64,000 nt of DNA from Caballeronia temeraria (GCF_001544795.2 NZ_FCOI02000029.1:31042-95041), one strand, 5' to 3'; counted from the first letter of the stretch, positions 16,021 through 25,480 are shown. Numbers and translations: made by a program. Notes: generated by a model from the letters alone, not told the origin.

Positions 16021-18258
16021 TCACGACGGATTCGCGCCCGACGCGGAGATCGGCTTGATCGAACCCTGCACGATGCTCGCGCCGAAATCGCGGATCAGCG
16101 ATTGCACGAACGGGTCCTGCTTGATCTCCTGCTCGGCTTCCTGCTGGCGACGCGCGCGCTCGGCGGCATCGAGCGCGGCGGCGGTGCGGCGCGCGGGCGC
16201 GACGTCGACGTTGACTTCGATCGCTCGGCCGAGCTTTTCAGCAAGCGCGGCCTTGAGCTTCGTGACGTGCATGGCGTCGGTGTACATCTGGACCGGAACC
16301 GCGAGCGTGACGGAATTCGCGTCGCAGGCGGTGAGTTCGCTGTTGAACGCGAGCTGATAGGCGACGCCCTTCAACGGCAGATCGACGGCGAGCACGGCCC
16401 ATTCGACGGACACGCCAAGCGCATCGAGCGGCACGGCAGGCGGCAGCGGCGGCGTGTCGATCACGGGCGCGGGCTTCGCGGCCGGCTCCGCGCCGAAGCG
16501 CATGTCGTCCGGACCGCTGTCGAAGGCGGGTACGAAGCCGTCGTCGGGCGGCATGAAATATTCGGCTTCCGATCCCGCTGGCGGATAGTCGTCGGGCGGC
16601 ATGTCTTCCCACGGCGGCACGACGTTCGACTTGCCCGCGTTGCTCGCCGCGGGCTTCGGTTCGGGCGCGGCCGGCGGTGCGCGGCGAGGCGTCGGCACCT
16701 GAACTTGCGCAGCCGGTTTCGCGACGGGTTTGGTCGCGCCGGGAGCCGACGTCGGCGCGGCGGATGCAACGCGCGCGCCGCGATCGGACGACAGACGCAT
16801 GCCCGCGCTGCGCAGCACTTCGAGCGCGGCGCTCGCGCCGCCTGCCGCGCGCGAGTTCGCGGCTTCATCCGCGACACGCGAAGCAGCAGGCGCTGCTTCA
16901 TCGACGGCCTGTCGCGCGGCGCTCGGCATCGGCGCCGGTTTGGCGGGCACCGGCTCGCTCGTTTCGACGGGCGCGGAAGGCTTCACGCTTTCGACGACGC
17001 TTTCGACCGGCTGCGTTTCCTTCGCCTTGACGATGACCGCTTCCACGGCAGGCGCCGGCGCTTTTGCCACCGGCGCGGGCGCGACGGCACGCTCGGCCAT
17101 CGCACCGGCAAGCGCTGCGCTGCGCGCGGGCTTCGCGCCCGAAGGCGTGCTCACGATGCCGCCTCCCGGTCCACCCGCCGGCTCGAACGCGAGCATGCGC
17201 AAGAGGGTCATCGTGAAGCCGGCGTATTCGTCGGGCGCGAGACCGAGCTCGCTGCGCCCGACCGTGGCGATCTGATAGAAAAGCTGGACCTGCTCGGCGG
17301 ACAACATGTCCGCGAAGCGGCGGATGTCCGCCGCCTCGGGCCATTCATCCAGCACCGACGTCGGCGCGAACTGCGCCCAGCCGATCCGATGCAAAAGACT
17401 CGCGAGATCCTGCAGCGCCGTCGAGAAAGACAGACTGCGCAGCGCCATTTCGTCGGCGATCGCGAGCACGCCCGCGCCGTCGCCGCTAGCGAGCGCATCG
17501 ATGAGGCGGATCAGATAGCTTTGATCGAGTGCGCCGAGCATGCCGCGCACGGCTTCCTCGGTGACCTGATTCGCCGAATACGCGATGGCCTGGTCGGTCA
17601 GCGACAGCGCGTCGCGCATGGAGCCGTCCGCCGCGCGCGACAAAAGACGCAGCGCCTGCGATTCGAACGAAATGTTCTCTTGCTGAAGAATGGTCTCCAA
17701 ATGCGACACGATGTGCCCCGCCGGCATCTGCTTCAGATTGAACTGAAGGCAGCGCGAGAGCACGGTGACCGGAATTTTCTGCGGATCGGTGGTCGCGAGG
17801 ATGAACTTCACGTGCGGCGGCGGCTCTTCCAGCGTCTTCAGCATCGCGTTGAAGGCGTGGTTCGTGAGCATGTGCACTTCGTCGATCATGTAGACCTTGA
17901 AGCGCGCATCGACGGGCGCGTACACGGCTCGTTCGAGCAGCGCCGCCATTTCGTCGACGCCGCGATTGCTCGCCGCATCCATTTCGACGTAATCGACGAA
18001 ACGACCTTCGTCGATTTCCCGGCACGCGCGGCACACGCCGCACGGCTTCGACGTCACGCCGGTTTCACAATTGAGCGCCTTCGCGAAGATGCGCGAGAGC
18101 GTCGTCTTGCCGACGCCGCGCGTGCCCGTGAAGAGATACGCGTGATGCAGACGGCCGCCATCCAGCGCGTGCGTGAGCGCCCGGACGACGTGCTCCTGGC
18201 CGACGAGCGACTCGAATGATTTCGGCCGCCATTTGCGTGCGAGAACTTGATAGGTCAT
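16021..18258 (-). CDS. dnaX: DNA polymerase III subunit tau/gamma
   Basis: 745 residues; the clamp-loader ATPase and polymerase organiser. The AAA+ module has Walker A G-T-R-G-V-G-K-T-T (about residue 45), a zinc finger (C-N-C-E-T then C-G-V-C-R-A-C) and the S-R-C arginine finger in L-S-R-C-L-Q-F. Domain III follows, then a roughly 200-residue Ala/Pro-rich linker and the tau-specific C-terminal domains that bind DnaB and Pol III alpha. I saw no A6G slippery heptamer, so the short gamma form may not be made here. The start at 18258 reads M-T-Y-Q-V-L-A-R-K-W-R-P, the family N-terminus. Confidence 0.95.
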   Translation of the reverse strand: MTYQVLARKWRPKSFESLVGQEHVVRALTHALDGGRLHHAYLFTGTRGVGKTTLSRIFAKALNCETGVTSKPCGVCRACREIDEGRFVDYVEMDAASNRGVDEMAALLERAVYAPVDARFKVYMIDEVHMLTNHAFNAMLKTLEEPPPHVKFILATTDPQKIPVTVLSRCLQFNLKQMPAGHIVSHLETILQQENISFESQALRLLSRAADGSMRDALSLTDQAIAYSANQVTEEAVRGMLGALDQSYLIRLIDALASGDGAGVLAIADEMALRSLSFSTALQDLASLLHRIGWAQFAPTSVLDEWPEAADIRRFADMLSAEQVQLFYQIATVGRSELGLAPDEYAGFTMTLLRMLAFEPAGGPGGGIVSTPSGAKPARSAALAGAMAERAVAPAPVAKAPAPAVEAVIVKAKETQPVESVVESVKPSAPVETSEPVPAKPAPMPSAARQAVDEAAPAASRVADEAANSRAAGGASAALEVLRSAGMRLSSDRGARVASAAPTSAPGATKPVAKPAAQVQVPTPRRAPPAAPEPKPAASNAGKSNVVPPWEDMPPDDYPPAGSEAEYFMPPDDGFVPAFDSGPDDMRFGAEPAAKPAPVIDTPPLPPAVPLDALGVSVEWAVLAVDLPLKGVAYQLAFNSELTACDANSVTLAVPVQMYTDAMHVTKLKAALAEKLGRAIEVNVDVAPARRTAAALDAAERARRQQEAEQEIKQDPFVQSLIRDFGASIVQGSIKPISASGANPS

Positions 18259-18447
18259 GCGCGAAATTGTATCAGCAACGACCTGGCGCAAACGCCGCAG
18301 CAAAAGGCGGCAGGCGGAACTGAAGACGACGCTTTCGGCCAATGCGCACGCGCGAAAACATCGCACACGGACGGTGCGCTTAGCGCGAACAATCTTGGGG
18401 AAAACGCGAGAGGGAAAACGAAAGAGGAAAAGCGAAGAAAGCGGAAG

Positions 18448-18547
18448 GTGACGAGCCCGACCCTCGGCACTGGTGGAAAACGGCTGTGGCTGCTTCGTTC
18501 CCGACCTGACCAGGTTGACCGCGCCACCATGCGAGGAGGCCCGTCAC
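18448..18547 (-). ncRNA. ffs: Signal recognition particle RNA, small bacterial (4.5S) type
   Basis: Read leftward, the apical region carries the near-invariant GGTCAGGTCGGGAACGAAGC segment, which holds the Ffh-binding internal loops and tetraloop region. The ends pair over about 11 bp (GTGACGGGCCT with GGGCTCGTCAC, one G-U among them), defining a 100-nt hairpin RNA. The RNA guides Ffh to signal-anchor nascent chains. A TACACT -10 candidate lies about 11 bp upstream of the 5' end. Placement beside dnaX is common in beta-proteobacteria. Ends are estimated to within a few bases. Confidence 0.9.
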
Positions 18548-18874
18548 GTTGAAGTGTACCACGGGGTGCGGCTCGCCCGGAAGGCATCGGAGAAATGCGC
18601 GCAATTGCGACGCTCTCTTGCGCTTTGCGTTTTCGGCCTCAGATGCGGCCTATCAGGACCCGGCAACGGATAGCAAATTAGGCTAAGATGACATTTGAAT
18701 CACCCGGAAGTGGTGCATCTCGCCCTTCCGCGGATCATTCGCCGCCGTTCGCGAGTCATTCTGGCGCACGGCGCGCGGGCCGAACCTGCCCGTTGGCGAC
18801 GAAAATTTTCTCAGTTTTGTGTATCGTGGCGAGCAATCAAACGCGGGCCTCGAATCAATAGAGGTATTCAGACA
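18548..18874. other. Intergenic region between ffs and trxA
   Basis: This 327-bp gap separates the divergent SRP RNA and trxA and should hold both promoters. An open frame starting at 18695 runs into trxA but its first 60 codons have no binding site or homology. No other feature was recognised. Confidence 0.4.
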
Positions 18875-19201
18875 ATGAGCGAATCAATCAAGCACATCAG
18901 CGACGCTTCTTTCGAACAGGATGTCGTCAAGTCGGATAAACCTGTCCTGCTCGATTTCTGGGCCGAGTGGTGTGGTCCGTGCAAGATGATTGCCCCGATC
19001 CTCGACGAAGTCGCGAAGGATTATGGCGATCGCCTTCAGATCGCGAAGATCAACGTGGACGAACATCAGTCGACGCCGGTGAAGTTCGGCGTGCGCGGCA
19101 TTCCCACGCTGATCCTTTTCAAGAACGGCGCAGTCGCCGCTCAGAAGGTCGGCGCTTTGTCCAAGTCGCAACTCACCGCGTTCCTCGACAGCAACCTGTA
19201 A
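18875..19201 (+). CDS. trxA: Thioredoxin
   Basis: 108 residues; the cytoplasmic dithiol reductant for ribonucleotide reductase, methionine sulfoxide reductases and others. The active site W-C-G-P-C-K (C33, C36) and the cis-proline motif G-I-P-T-L are both intact, and length is standard. The ATG at 18875 follows a weak GAGG 11 bp upstream; the upstream in-frame extension is rejected. It is followed by a GC-rich gap and then rho, an order conserved in many beta- and gamma-proteobacteria. Confidence 0.96.
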   Translation: MSESIKHISDASFEQDVVKSDKPVLLDFWAEWCGPCKMIAPILDEVAKDYGDRLQIAKINVDEHQSTPVKFGVRGIPTLILFKNGAVAAQKVGALSKSQLTAFLDSNL

Positions 19202-19277
19202 CGGCATCACCGGCAGGCGGCGGCATCGCCCGGCGCCTGCCTTGCGCATCATGACGCGCTAAAAGCGCGATCCGATG

Positions 19278-19309
19278 CAGCCGATGTTGTCACGCGACAA
19301 CATCGGCTG
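19278..19309. repeat. Perfect 14-bp hairpin between trxA and rho
   Basis: CAGCCGATGTTGTC (19278-19291) and GACAACATCGGCTG (19296-19309) are perfect complements around an ACGC loop. No T-run follows on either strand, so it is not a classic intrinsic terminator. It lies 150 bp upstream of rho and may act in the rho leader, as a transcript end stabiliser for trxA, or as a protein site. Confidence 0.6.
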
Positions 19310-19459
19310 AAAAGCCCCGCCCAAAGCCCACCCGAGGCTCGTGTGGCGTGTGCTATGCTAGAATCACAAGAGTTCAAGAAGTATTAAGTCTCGAGCGGTT
19401 CCGCTCACCTCTTCTCCCAAATCTTTCTGTCGCACCTCTCTCCCTGGCGGGAAATCCGT

Positions 19460-20725
19460 ATGCATTTATCCGAGCTCAAGTCTCAGCACGTCTCCGCACT
19501 GATCGAGATGGCCAACGGCCTCGAAATCGAAAATGCGAACCGCCTGCGCAAGCAGGAACTCATGTTCGCGATTCTTAAAAAGCGCGCCAAGGGCGGCGAC
19601 ACGATTTTCGGCGACGGCACGCTCGAAGTGCTGCCCGACGGCTTCGGCTTCCTGCGCTCGCCCGAGACTTCGTATCTCGCGAGCACGGACGACATTTACA
19701 TCAGCCCGTCGCAAATCCGCCGCTTCAATCTGCACACCGGCGACACGATCGAAGGCGAAGTGCGCACGCCGAAAGACGGCGAGCGTTATTTCGCGCTCGT
19801 GAAGGTGGATAAAGTCAACGGGCAGCCGCCCGAGGCCTCGAAACACAAGATCATGTTCGAGAACCTCACGCCGCTGCATCCGAACAAGCCGCTGCCGCTC
19901 GAGCGCGAAATGCGCGGCGAGGAAAACGTGACGGGCCGGATCATCGACATGATCGCGCCGATCGGCAAGGGCCAGCGCGGCCTGCTCGTCGCGTCGCCGA
20001 AGTCGGGCAAGACCGTGATGCTGCAGCACATCGCGCATGCGGTGAAGGCGAATCATCCGGACGTCATCCTCTTCGTGCTGCTCATCGACGAGCGCCCGGA
20101 AGAAGTGACGGAAATGCAGCGCTCGGTGCGCGGCGAAGTGATCGCATCGACCTTCGACGAACCCGCCGCGCGTCACGTGCAAGTGGCCGAAATGGTCATC
20201 GAAAAGGCGAAGCGTCTCGTCGAAATGAAGCACGACGTCGTGATTCTGCTCGACTCGATCACGCGTCTCGCGCGCGCCTACAACACGGTCGTGCCGGCCT
20301 CGGGCAAGGTGCTGACGGGCGGTGTCGACGCCAACGCGCTGCAGCGTCCGAAGCGCTTCTTTGGCGCGGCGCGCAACATCGAGGAAGGCGGTTCGCTCAC
20401 GATCATCGGCACGGCGCTCATCGAAACGGGCAGCCGCATGGACGACGTGATCTACGAAGAGTTCAAGGGCACCGGCAACATGGAAGTGCACCTCGAGCGC
20501 CGTCTCGCGGAAAAGCGCGTCTATCCGTCGATCAACCTGAACAAGTCGGGCACGCGCCGCGAAGAGCTGCTCATCAAGCCGGACCTGCTGCAAAAGGTCT
20601 GGGTGTTGCGCAAGTTCATCCACGACATGGACGAAGTCGAAGCCATGGAATTCCTGCTCGACAAGATCCGTCAGACGAAGAACAACGCCGAATTCTTCGA
20701 CATGATGCGTCGCGGCGGAGGCTGA
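19460..20725 (+). CDS. rho: Transcription termination factor Rho
   Basis: 421 residues; hexameric RNA-dependent ATPase that ends transcription. An N-terminal helical lid, an OB-fold cold-shock RNA-binding domain (D-G-F-G-F-L-R-S, about residues 60-67), Walker A S-P-K-S-G-K-T-V (179-186), Walker B L-L-D-S-I-T-R-L-A-R, Q-loop and R-loop (E-F-K-G-T-G-N-M-E) are all present and canonical. There is no insert between the RNA-binding domain and the ATPase, unlike actinobacterial Rho. The 258-bp leader carries a perfect hairpin (19278-19309). Rho often autoregulates through its leader. Confidence 0.97.
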   Translation: MHLSELKSQHVSALIEMANGLEIENANRLRKQELMFAILKKRAKGGDTIFGDGTLEVLPDGFGFLRSPETSYLASTDDIYISPSQIRRFNLHTGDTIEGEVRTPKDGERYFALVKVDKVNGQPPEASKHKIMFENLTPLHPNKPLPLEREMRGEENVTGRIIDMIAPIGKGQRGLLVASPKSGKTVMLQHIAHAVKANHPDVILFVLLIDERPEEVTEMQRSVRGEVIASTFDEPAARHVQVAEMVIEKAKRLVEMKHDVVILLDSITRLARAYNTVVPASGKVLTGGVDANALQRPKRFFGAARNIEEGGSLTIIGTALIETGSRMDDVIYEEFKGTGNMEVHLERRLAEKRVYPSINLNKSGTRREELLIKPDLLQKVWVLRKFIHDMDEVEAMEFLLDKIRQTKNNAEFFDMMRRGGG

Positions 20726-20749
20726 TCCCGCTTCGCTGCTTCAGACAGA

Positions 20750-20779
20750 AAACCGCCTGCTTAGTCAGGCGGTTTTTTT
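20750..20779 (+). terminator. Rho-independent terminator after rho
   Basis: AACCGCCTG (20751-20759), a six-base loop, and CAGGCGGTT (20766-20774) are followed by a T-run. It lies 25 bp after the rho stop codon. Confidence 0.88.
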
Positions 20780-20838
20780 ATGCTTCGCGCGCGCCGCGCT
20801 CCGTACAATCCGGATCATCGAAGCAAAAAGAACGAGCT

Positions 20839-21666
20839 ATGGCCAACCTCTTTTCCCGCTGGTTCGGCGCGCAACGCCGCGAACGCACGCTGCGCAAATA
20901 CGCGATCGACGACGCGCTCTGGCAGCGCACGCTCGACACGTACCCGTGCTTCGGCCATCTGGACGCGAACGACCTCGCGCGTTTGCGCGAAACCGCGAGT
21001 CTTTTCATCGCGCAGAAGGAATTCTCGACGGCGCACGATCTCGAGCTGACCGATCAGATGATCGTCTCGATCGCCGCGCAAGCCTGCTTGCCCGTGCTCA
21101 ATCTCGACCTCGATCTGTATCGCGGATGGGTCGGCGTGATCGTCTATCCGGGCGAGTTCATCATCCGGAAGACGGTCGAAGACCAGGACGGCGTCGTGCA
21201 CGAAATTGAGCACGATGCGAGCGGCGAAGCGTGGGAAGGCGGTCCGGTCGTCCTTTCGTGGGAAGACGCGCAGATGGCGGATGGCTCCGACGCCTACAAC
21301 GTCGTGATCCACGAGTTCGCGCACAAGATCGACATGGTCACGGGCGAGGCCGACGGTCATCCGCCGCTCTATCGGCGCTGGCACGCGCCGCTGGATTCGA
21401 CCGCGTGGTCGGACATCTTCGACAACGCCTACGACCAGTTCTGCGCGCGCGTCGACGCCGTGCCGGAGCGGCGCTGGAGCCGCTTCGAGCGCGAATCGCT
21501 GATCGACCCGTACGCGGCGGATCATCCGTCGGAATTCTTCGCGGTGTGCAGCGAGGCGCTTTTCGTGACGCCGCTGGCGTTCGAAACCGAGTATCCCGAG
21601 CTCTACCGGCTGCTCGCGCGCTATTACCGGCAGGACCCGGCGGGCATCGGCGCACTCGTCGCGTGA
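20839..21666 (+). CDS. MtfA-like M90 family zinc peptidase
   Basis: 275 residues. The central H-E-F-A-H zinc-binding motif (H158, E159, H162) with a downstream E in S-E-F-F-A-V-C-S-E-A matches MtfA (YeeI), a gluzincin-like M90 peptidase. In E. coli MtfA binds the Mlc repressor and influences glucose PTS genes; I saw no mlc or ptsG here, so that role may not carry over. Length is close to MtfA (265). It stands alone between the rho terminator and rpmE2. Confidence 0.85.
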   Translation: MANLFSRWFGAQRRERTLRKYAIDDALWQRTLDTYPCFGHLDANDLARLRETASLFIAQKEFSTAHDLELTDQMIVSIAAQACLPVLNLDLDLYRGWVGVIVYPGEFIIRKTVEDQDGVVHEIEHDASGEAWEGGPVVLSWEDAQMADGSDAYNVVIHEFAHKIDMVTGEADGHPPLYRRWHAPLDSTAWSDIFDNAYDQFCARVDAVPERRWSRFERESLIDPYAADHPSEFFAVCSEALFVTPLAFETEYPELYRLLARYYRQDPAGIGALVA

Positions 21667-21803
21667 GTTGCGCCGCAACCGCCGAAAAAGATGTCAACCG
21701 ACTGATTTTCTGGCATAATCGCCGTTTTTCGACCCTAGGCAAGTGACTCGCGCGGCACAGACAAGTGCAACGGGTTGGCTACCGCCAGATATCAGGAAAG
21801 ACC

Positions 21804-22058
21804 ATGAAACAAGGCATTCATCCGGATTACCGCGAAGTTCTGTTCATCGACATGTCGAACGACTTCAAGTTCGTGACCCGCTCGACCATCCAGACGCGCG
21901 AAACCGCCGAATTCAACGGCAAGACCTACCCGCTCGCGAAGATCGAAGTGTCGTCGGAATCGCATCCGTTCTACACGGGTCAGCAAAAGATCATGGACAC
22001 GGCGGGCCGCGTCGAGAAGTTCAACAACAAGTTCGCACGCTTCTCCACCAAGAAGTAA
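21804..22058 (+). CDS. rpmE2: 50S ribosomal protein L31 type B
   Basis: 84 residues. It opens with M-K-Q-G-I-H-P-D-Y and has the type B insert. It contains no cysteine at all, so it is the zinc-free C-minus L31 form, which in several bacteria replaces the zinc-ribbon L31 under zinc starvation through Zur control. I did not find a clear Zur box upstream. The AGGAAAG site precedes the ATG at 21804. An extended -10-like TGGCATAAT lies at 21711-21719. A strong terminator follows the stop. Confidence 0.94.
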   Translation: MKQGIHPDYREVLFIDMSNDFKFVTRSTIQTRETAEFNGKTYPLAKIEVSSESHPFYTGQQKIMDTAGRVEKFNNKFARFSTKK

Positions 22059-22079
22059 GTCGGGCTTCGGCTTCAAGCA

Positions 22080-22107
22080 AAAAGGGCAGCTTTGGCTGCC
22101 CTTTTTT
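22080..22107 (+). terminator. Rho-independent terminator after rpmE2
   Basis: AAAGGGCAGC, loop TTTG, GCTGCCCTTTTTT; a nearly ideal hairpin with a six-T tract, 21 bp after the rpmE2 stop. Confidence 0.92.
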
Positions 22108-22314
22108 GTCGCTGACGAATCGTGTCACTGTTTCGCCGCCGCCGTCGACAGGCGGCCCCGCCTTTGCTGCATTCGGTAAGCATTGTTGCGCCCGGTTACG
22201 GCGAGCATCGATGAACCGCCCTTAACGCCACCGCGCGACTACAATGCCGGTTGCCTTGGCCCCGCGCTCGCGCCGCGCGAGATCCGCGGACCGTCCTCCA
22301 ACAAGCCTTCTCGC

Positions 22315-24078
22315 ATGCGATCTGTCGTTCGTCTGACCGCCTCCGCCACCAGCGCCCTGCCGCGCTGGCTGCTGCTCGCCATCTGTATCACCTATGCGTC
22401 GTTCGGCCTGTTCGGCCGCGATCCGTGGAAGAACGAGGATGCGGCGGGCTTCGGCGTCATGTGGACGATGGCCAACGGCGACGCGCGCGACTGGCTCCTG
22501 CCGAACCTCGTCGGCAAGGCGCCAACCGCCGATGGCCCGCTGATGTACTGGCTCGGCGCATCGGCCATTCGTCTGCTGAGCCCGTGGGTCGACGCGAGCA
22601 ACGCGTCGCGCGTGGTCACGGGCCTGCTCTTCTGTCTCGCCTGCGCGTTCGTCTGGTATTCGGCCTATCTGCTCGGCCGGCGCGACGAGGCCCAGCCGTT
22701 CAAATACGCTTTCGGCGGTGAGCCGGAGCCGCGCGACTACGGCCGCACGCTCGCCGACGGCGCCCTGCTGATCCTGCTCGCGTGCTTCGGCCTCGCCGAG
22801 CGCGGCCACGAAACCACGCCGCAGCTCGCGCAGTTCGCCGGCACCGCGATGCTCCTCTACGCTCTCGTGCGCAGCCTCGACAAGCCGATCCACGGCGGCC
22901 TGGTCTGGGGCCTGGCGATTGGCGTCGTCGGGCTGTCGAGCTCGCCCGTGCTCGTGTTCGCGCTCCTGCTCTGCACGCTCGCGATGACCATCATCGTGAA
23001 ACAGGTCCGTGCCGCGCCGCTCATCATCTACGGCCTGCCGGTCGCGATCGTGCTGATCGGCGCGTGGGTGCTCCCCGCGCTCCATTACTTCCCCGACGAT
23101 GGCGAATGGTGGCTGCGTCAATGGTGGCGCAACAGCTTTTCGTTCTTCTCCGGCACGCCGGGAGCGATCTTCGGCTACGCGATCAAGAATCTGCCGCTCT
23201 TCACCTGGCCCGCGTGGCCGCTCGCGATCTGGGCGTTCGTCAGCTGGGGCGGGCTGCGCCGCTCGCCGCACGTCGGTGTGCCGCTGTCGATCATCGGGCC
23301 GTTGCTCGTGCTGGTCGTGCTGCAGGCGCACGAAACCAACCGGCTCTTCATGCTGCTTCTGCCGCCGCTTTCGGTGCTCGCGACCTTCGCGCTGCCCACG
23401 CTCAAGCGCGGCGCGATCAACGCGATCGACTGGTTCGCGATGCTGAGCTTCACGATCATCGGCTCGCTTGTCTGGCTCGTGTGGAGCGCCGGCATGTTCG
23501 GCTTTCCCGCGCCGATGGCCCGCAATCTCGCGCGTCTCGCGCCGGGCTTTCATCCCGAGTTCAAGCTGATTTCCTTCGTGTGCGCGGTGGCCGTGACGGT
23601 CTGCTGGTTCCTGCTCGCGCGCTGGCGGCTCGCGCGGCATCCGAAGGTGTTGTGGCGCAGCGTCGTGCTGTCGAGCGCGGGCACGACGCTCATGTGGGTG
23701 CTGCTCATGACGCTGTGGCTGCCGGTCGTGAACTACAGCCGGACGTATCGCGACGTGGCCGAGCAGATCGCCGATCATCTGCCGCCGGACTACACCTGCA
23801 TCTCGCCCGTGCGGCTGGGCGACGCGCAGATCGCCACCTTCGCCTATTTCGGCGGCATGCATTTCGCGTTCGACGAAGACTGCGACGTGATCCTGCGCCA
23901 GGATCCGTCGGATTACGGCGAGCCGTCGTCGATGTCGGCGTTCCAGTGGAAGCTCGTGTGGGAAGGCCGGCGCGTCGCCGACCGCGACGAGCGTTTCCGT
24001 CTCTACGTGCGCATCGAGCGTCCCACGCCGCCGGCGAAGAAACCGCTGCGTCCGAAGAGCCTGCGCCGGGCGCAGTAA
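22315..24078 (+). CDS. ArnT-like GT39 family membrane glycosyltransferase
   Basis: 587 residues, with around 10-12 predicted membrane segments. Near the N-terminus a first periplasmic loop contains the acidic motif D-P-W-K-N-E-D-A-A-G, which is the catalytic-loop position in GT-C enzymes such as ArnT and PMT. It then continues with G-K-A-P-T-A-D-G-P-L-M-Y-W. The family transfers sugars from polyprenyl carriers to lipid A or proteins. This copy is not in an arn operon, so its target is unknown. It starts at 22315 where the charged-then-hydrophobic signal-anchor begins. Only 4 bp separate it from the MATE gene, so they form an operon. Confidence 0.78.
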   Translation: MRSVVRLTASATSALPRWLLLAICITYASFGLFGRDPWKNEDAAGFGVMWTMANGDARDWLLPNLVGKAPTADGPLMYWLGASAIRLLSPWVDASNASRVVTGLLFCLACAFVWYSAYLLGRRDEAQPFKYAFGGEPEPRDYGRTLADGALLILLACFGLAERGHETTPQLAQFAGTAMLLYALVRSLDKPIHGGLVWGLAIGVVGLSSSPVLVFALLLCTLAMTIIVKQVRAAPLIIYGLPVAIVLIGAWVLPALHYFPDDGEWWLRQWWRNSFSFFSGTPGAIFGYAIKNLPLFTWPAWPLAIWAFVSWGGLRRSPHVGVPLSIIGPLLVLVVLQAHETNRLFMLLLPPLSVLATFALPTLKRGAINAIDWFAMLSFTIIGSLVWLVWSAGMFGFPAPMARNLARLAPGFHPEFKLISFVCAVAVTVCWFLLARWRLARHPKVLWRSVVLSSAGTTLMWVLLMTLWLPVVNYSRTYRDVAEQIADHLPPDYTCISPVRLGDAQIATFAYFGGMHFAFDEDCDVILRQDPSDYGEPSSMSAFQWKLVWEGRRVADRDERFRLYVRIERPTPPAKKPLRPKSLRRAQ

Positions 24079-24082
24079 CGCG

Positions 24083-25480
24083 ATGCGCGCGCTACCCGCT
24101 TCCCGCAGCACGACCGGCATGCTGAACGACGTGCGCAAGATCGCCGCGCTCGCGTGGCCGGTGCTGATCGGCCAGCTTGCGGTGATCGCGTTCGGCGTCA
24201 TCGACACCGCGATGGTCGGCCGCTTCTCCGCGACCGATCTCGCCGCGCTCGGTCTCGGCGGCTCCATCTATATTTCGGTGTATATCGGCCTGACGGGGAT
24301 TCTCGTCGCGTTGCAGCCGATCGCCGGTCAGCTTTTCGGCGCGGGCCGCGAAAGCGAAATCGGCGAGGAGACGCGTCAGGCGTTCTGGCTCGCCGCCGTG
24401 CTCGCCGTGATCGGCTTCGTGCTGCTCTTTCATCCCGAGCCGCTGCTGTCGCTCGCGAAGACGCCGCCCGCGCTGCACGACCGCACCGTCGACTATCTGC
24501 GCATTCTCTCGTTCGGCCTGCCCGCGAGCCTCGCGTTTCGCGTCTACAGTTCGCTCACGAACGCGGTCGGCAAGCCGCGCCTCGTGATGTTCCTGCAGGT
24601 CGGCGGCCTGCTGCTCAAGTTTCCGCTCAACACGTGGTTCATCTTCGGCGGCTTCGGCGTGCCCGCGCTCGGCGGCCCGGGCTGCGCGCTCGCGAGCACG
24701 CTCATCAACTGGGTGCTCGCGAGCGTCGGCATGACCGTGCTGTTCAGGTTCGAGTTCTTTCGCCCGTTCGGCATCTTCTCGCACTTCTGCTGGCCGGTCT
24801 GGCGGCGCCAGTTGGCGCTTCTGCGTCTCGGCATTCCGATGGGCCTCTCCTATCTCATCGAGGTCACGTCGTACACGTTCATGGCGCTCTTCATCTCGCG
24901 CTTCGGCACGACGACGCTCGCCGGCCATCAGATCGCGGGCAATCTCGGCGCGGTGCTGTACATGACGCCGCTTTCGATCGGCATCGCATCGTCGACGCTG
25001 GTGTCGCAGGCGCTCGGCGCGCAACGCTACGACGACGCCCGCTCGATTTCGCGTCACGGCATCGGCATGGCGTGCGTGCTCGCGCTCGTGTACGGCGTGA
25101 TCCTGATCGCGGCGCGCCCGCACATCATCGGCGCCTATACGCCCGATGCGAACGTCATCGCCGCCGCGATGCCGCTCGTGCTCATCATCTTCTTCTATCA
25201 CTTCTGCGACGCCCTCCAGATCACCACCGCGTTCATCCTGCGCGCGTACAAGGTGACGCTCGTGCCGACCGTGATCTACGCGATCGCGCTGTGGGGCATC
25301 GGCCTGGGCGGCGGCTATCTGCTCGGCTTCGATGTGGGCGGCGGCGTGCCCGAATGGCTGCAAGGCGCGCGCGGCTTCTGGATCGCGAATTCAGCGAGTC
25401 TGGGCGTGGCGGGCGTCGGCCTGTTCCTCTACTGGCGGCGCGTGAGCGCGCGGCATCGGCCGAACGTCGACGCGGACTGA
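24083..25480 (+). CDS. MATE family efflux transporter
   Basis: 465 residues with twelve hydrophobic segments in two six-helix halves, typical of multidrug and toxin extrusion proteins (NorM branch). The first helix carries A-W-P-V-L-I-G-Q and G-V-I-D-T-A-M-V-G. It uses Na+ or H+ gradients to export cationic compounds, though the substrate is unknown. An internal ATG at 24119 (M-L-N-D-V-R-K) would give a start closer to the NorM family and is a good alternative. It lies 4 bp after the GT39 gene; whether it exports a related glycoconjugate is speculation. Confidence 0.88.
   Translation: MRALPASRSTTGMLNDVRKIAALAWPVLIGQLAVIAFGVIDTAMVGRFSATDLAALGLGGSIYISVYIGLTGILVALQPIAGQLFGAGRESEIGEETRQAFWLAAVLAVIGFVLLFHPEPLLSLAKTPPALHDRTVDYLRILSFGLPASLAFRVYSSLTNAVGKPRLVMFLQVGGLLLKFPLNTWFIFGGFGVPALGGPGCALASTLINWVLASVGMTVLFRFEFFRPFGIFSHFCWPVWRRQLALLRLGIPMGLSYLIEVTSYTFMALFISRFGTTTLAGHQIAGNLGAVLYMTPLSIGIASSTLVSQALGAQRYDDARSISRHGIGMACVLALVYGVILIAARPHIIGAYTPDANVIAAAMPLVLIIFFYHFCDALQITTAFILRAYKVTLVPTVIYAIALWGIGLGGGYLLGFDVGGGVPEWLQGARGFWIANSASLGVAGVGLFLYWRRVSARHRPNVDAD

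Noticed and set aside
15652..18219. Open frame of about 855 codons opposite dnaX
   Set aside because: Antisense shadow of dnaX; composition dominated by Arg, His and Asp, no recognisable protein.
16021..18258. Programmed frameshift for the gamma form of DnaX
   Set aside because: No A6G-type slippery heptamer seen on the coding strand, so I do not call it.
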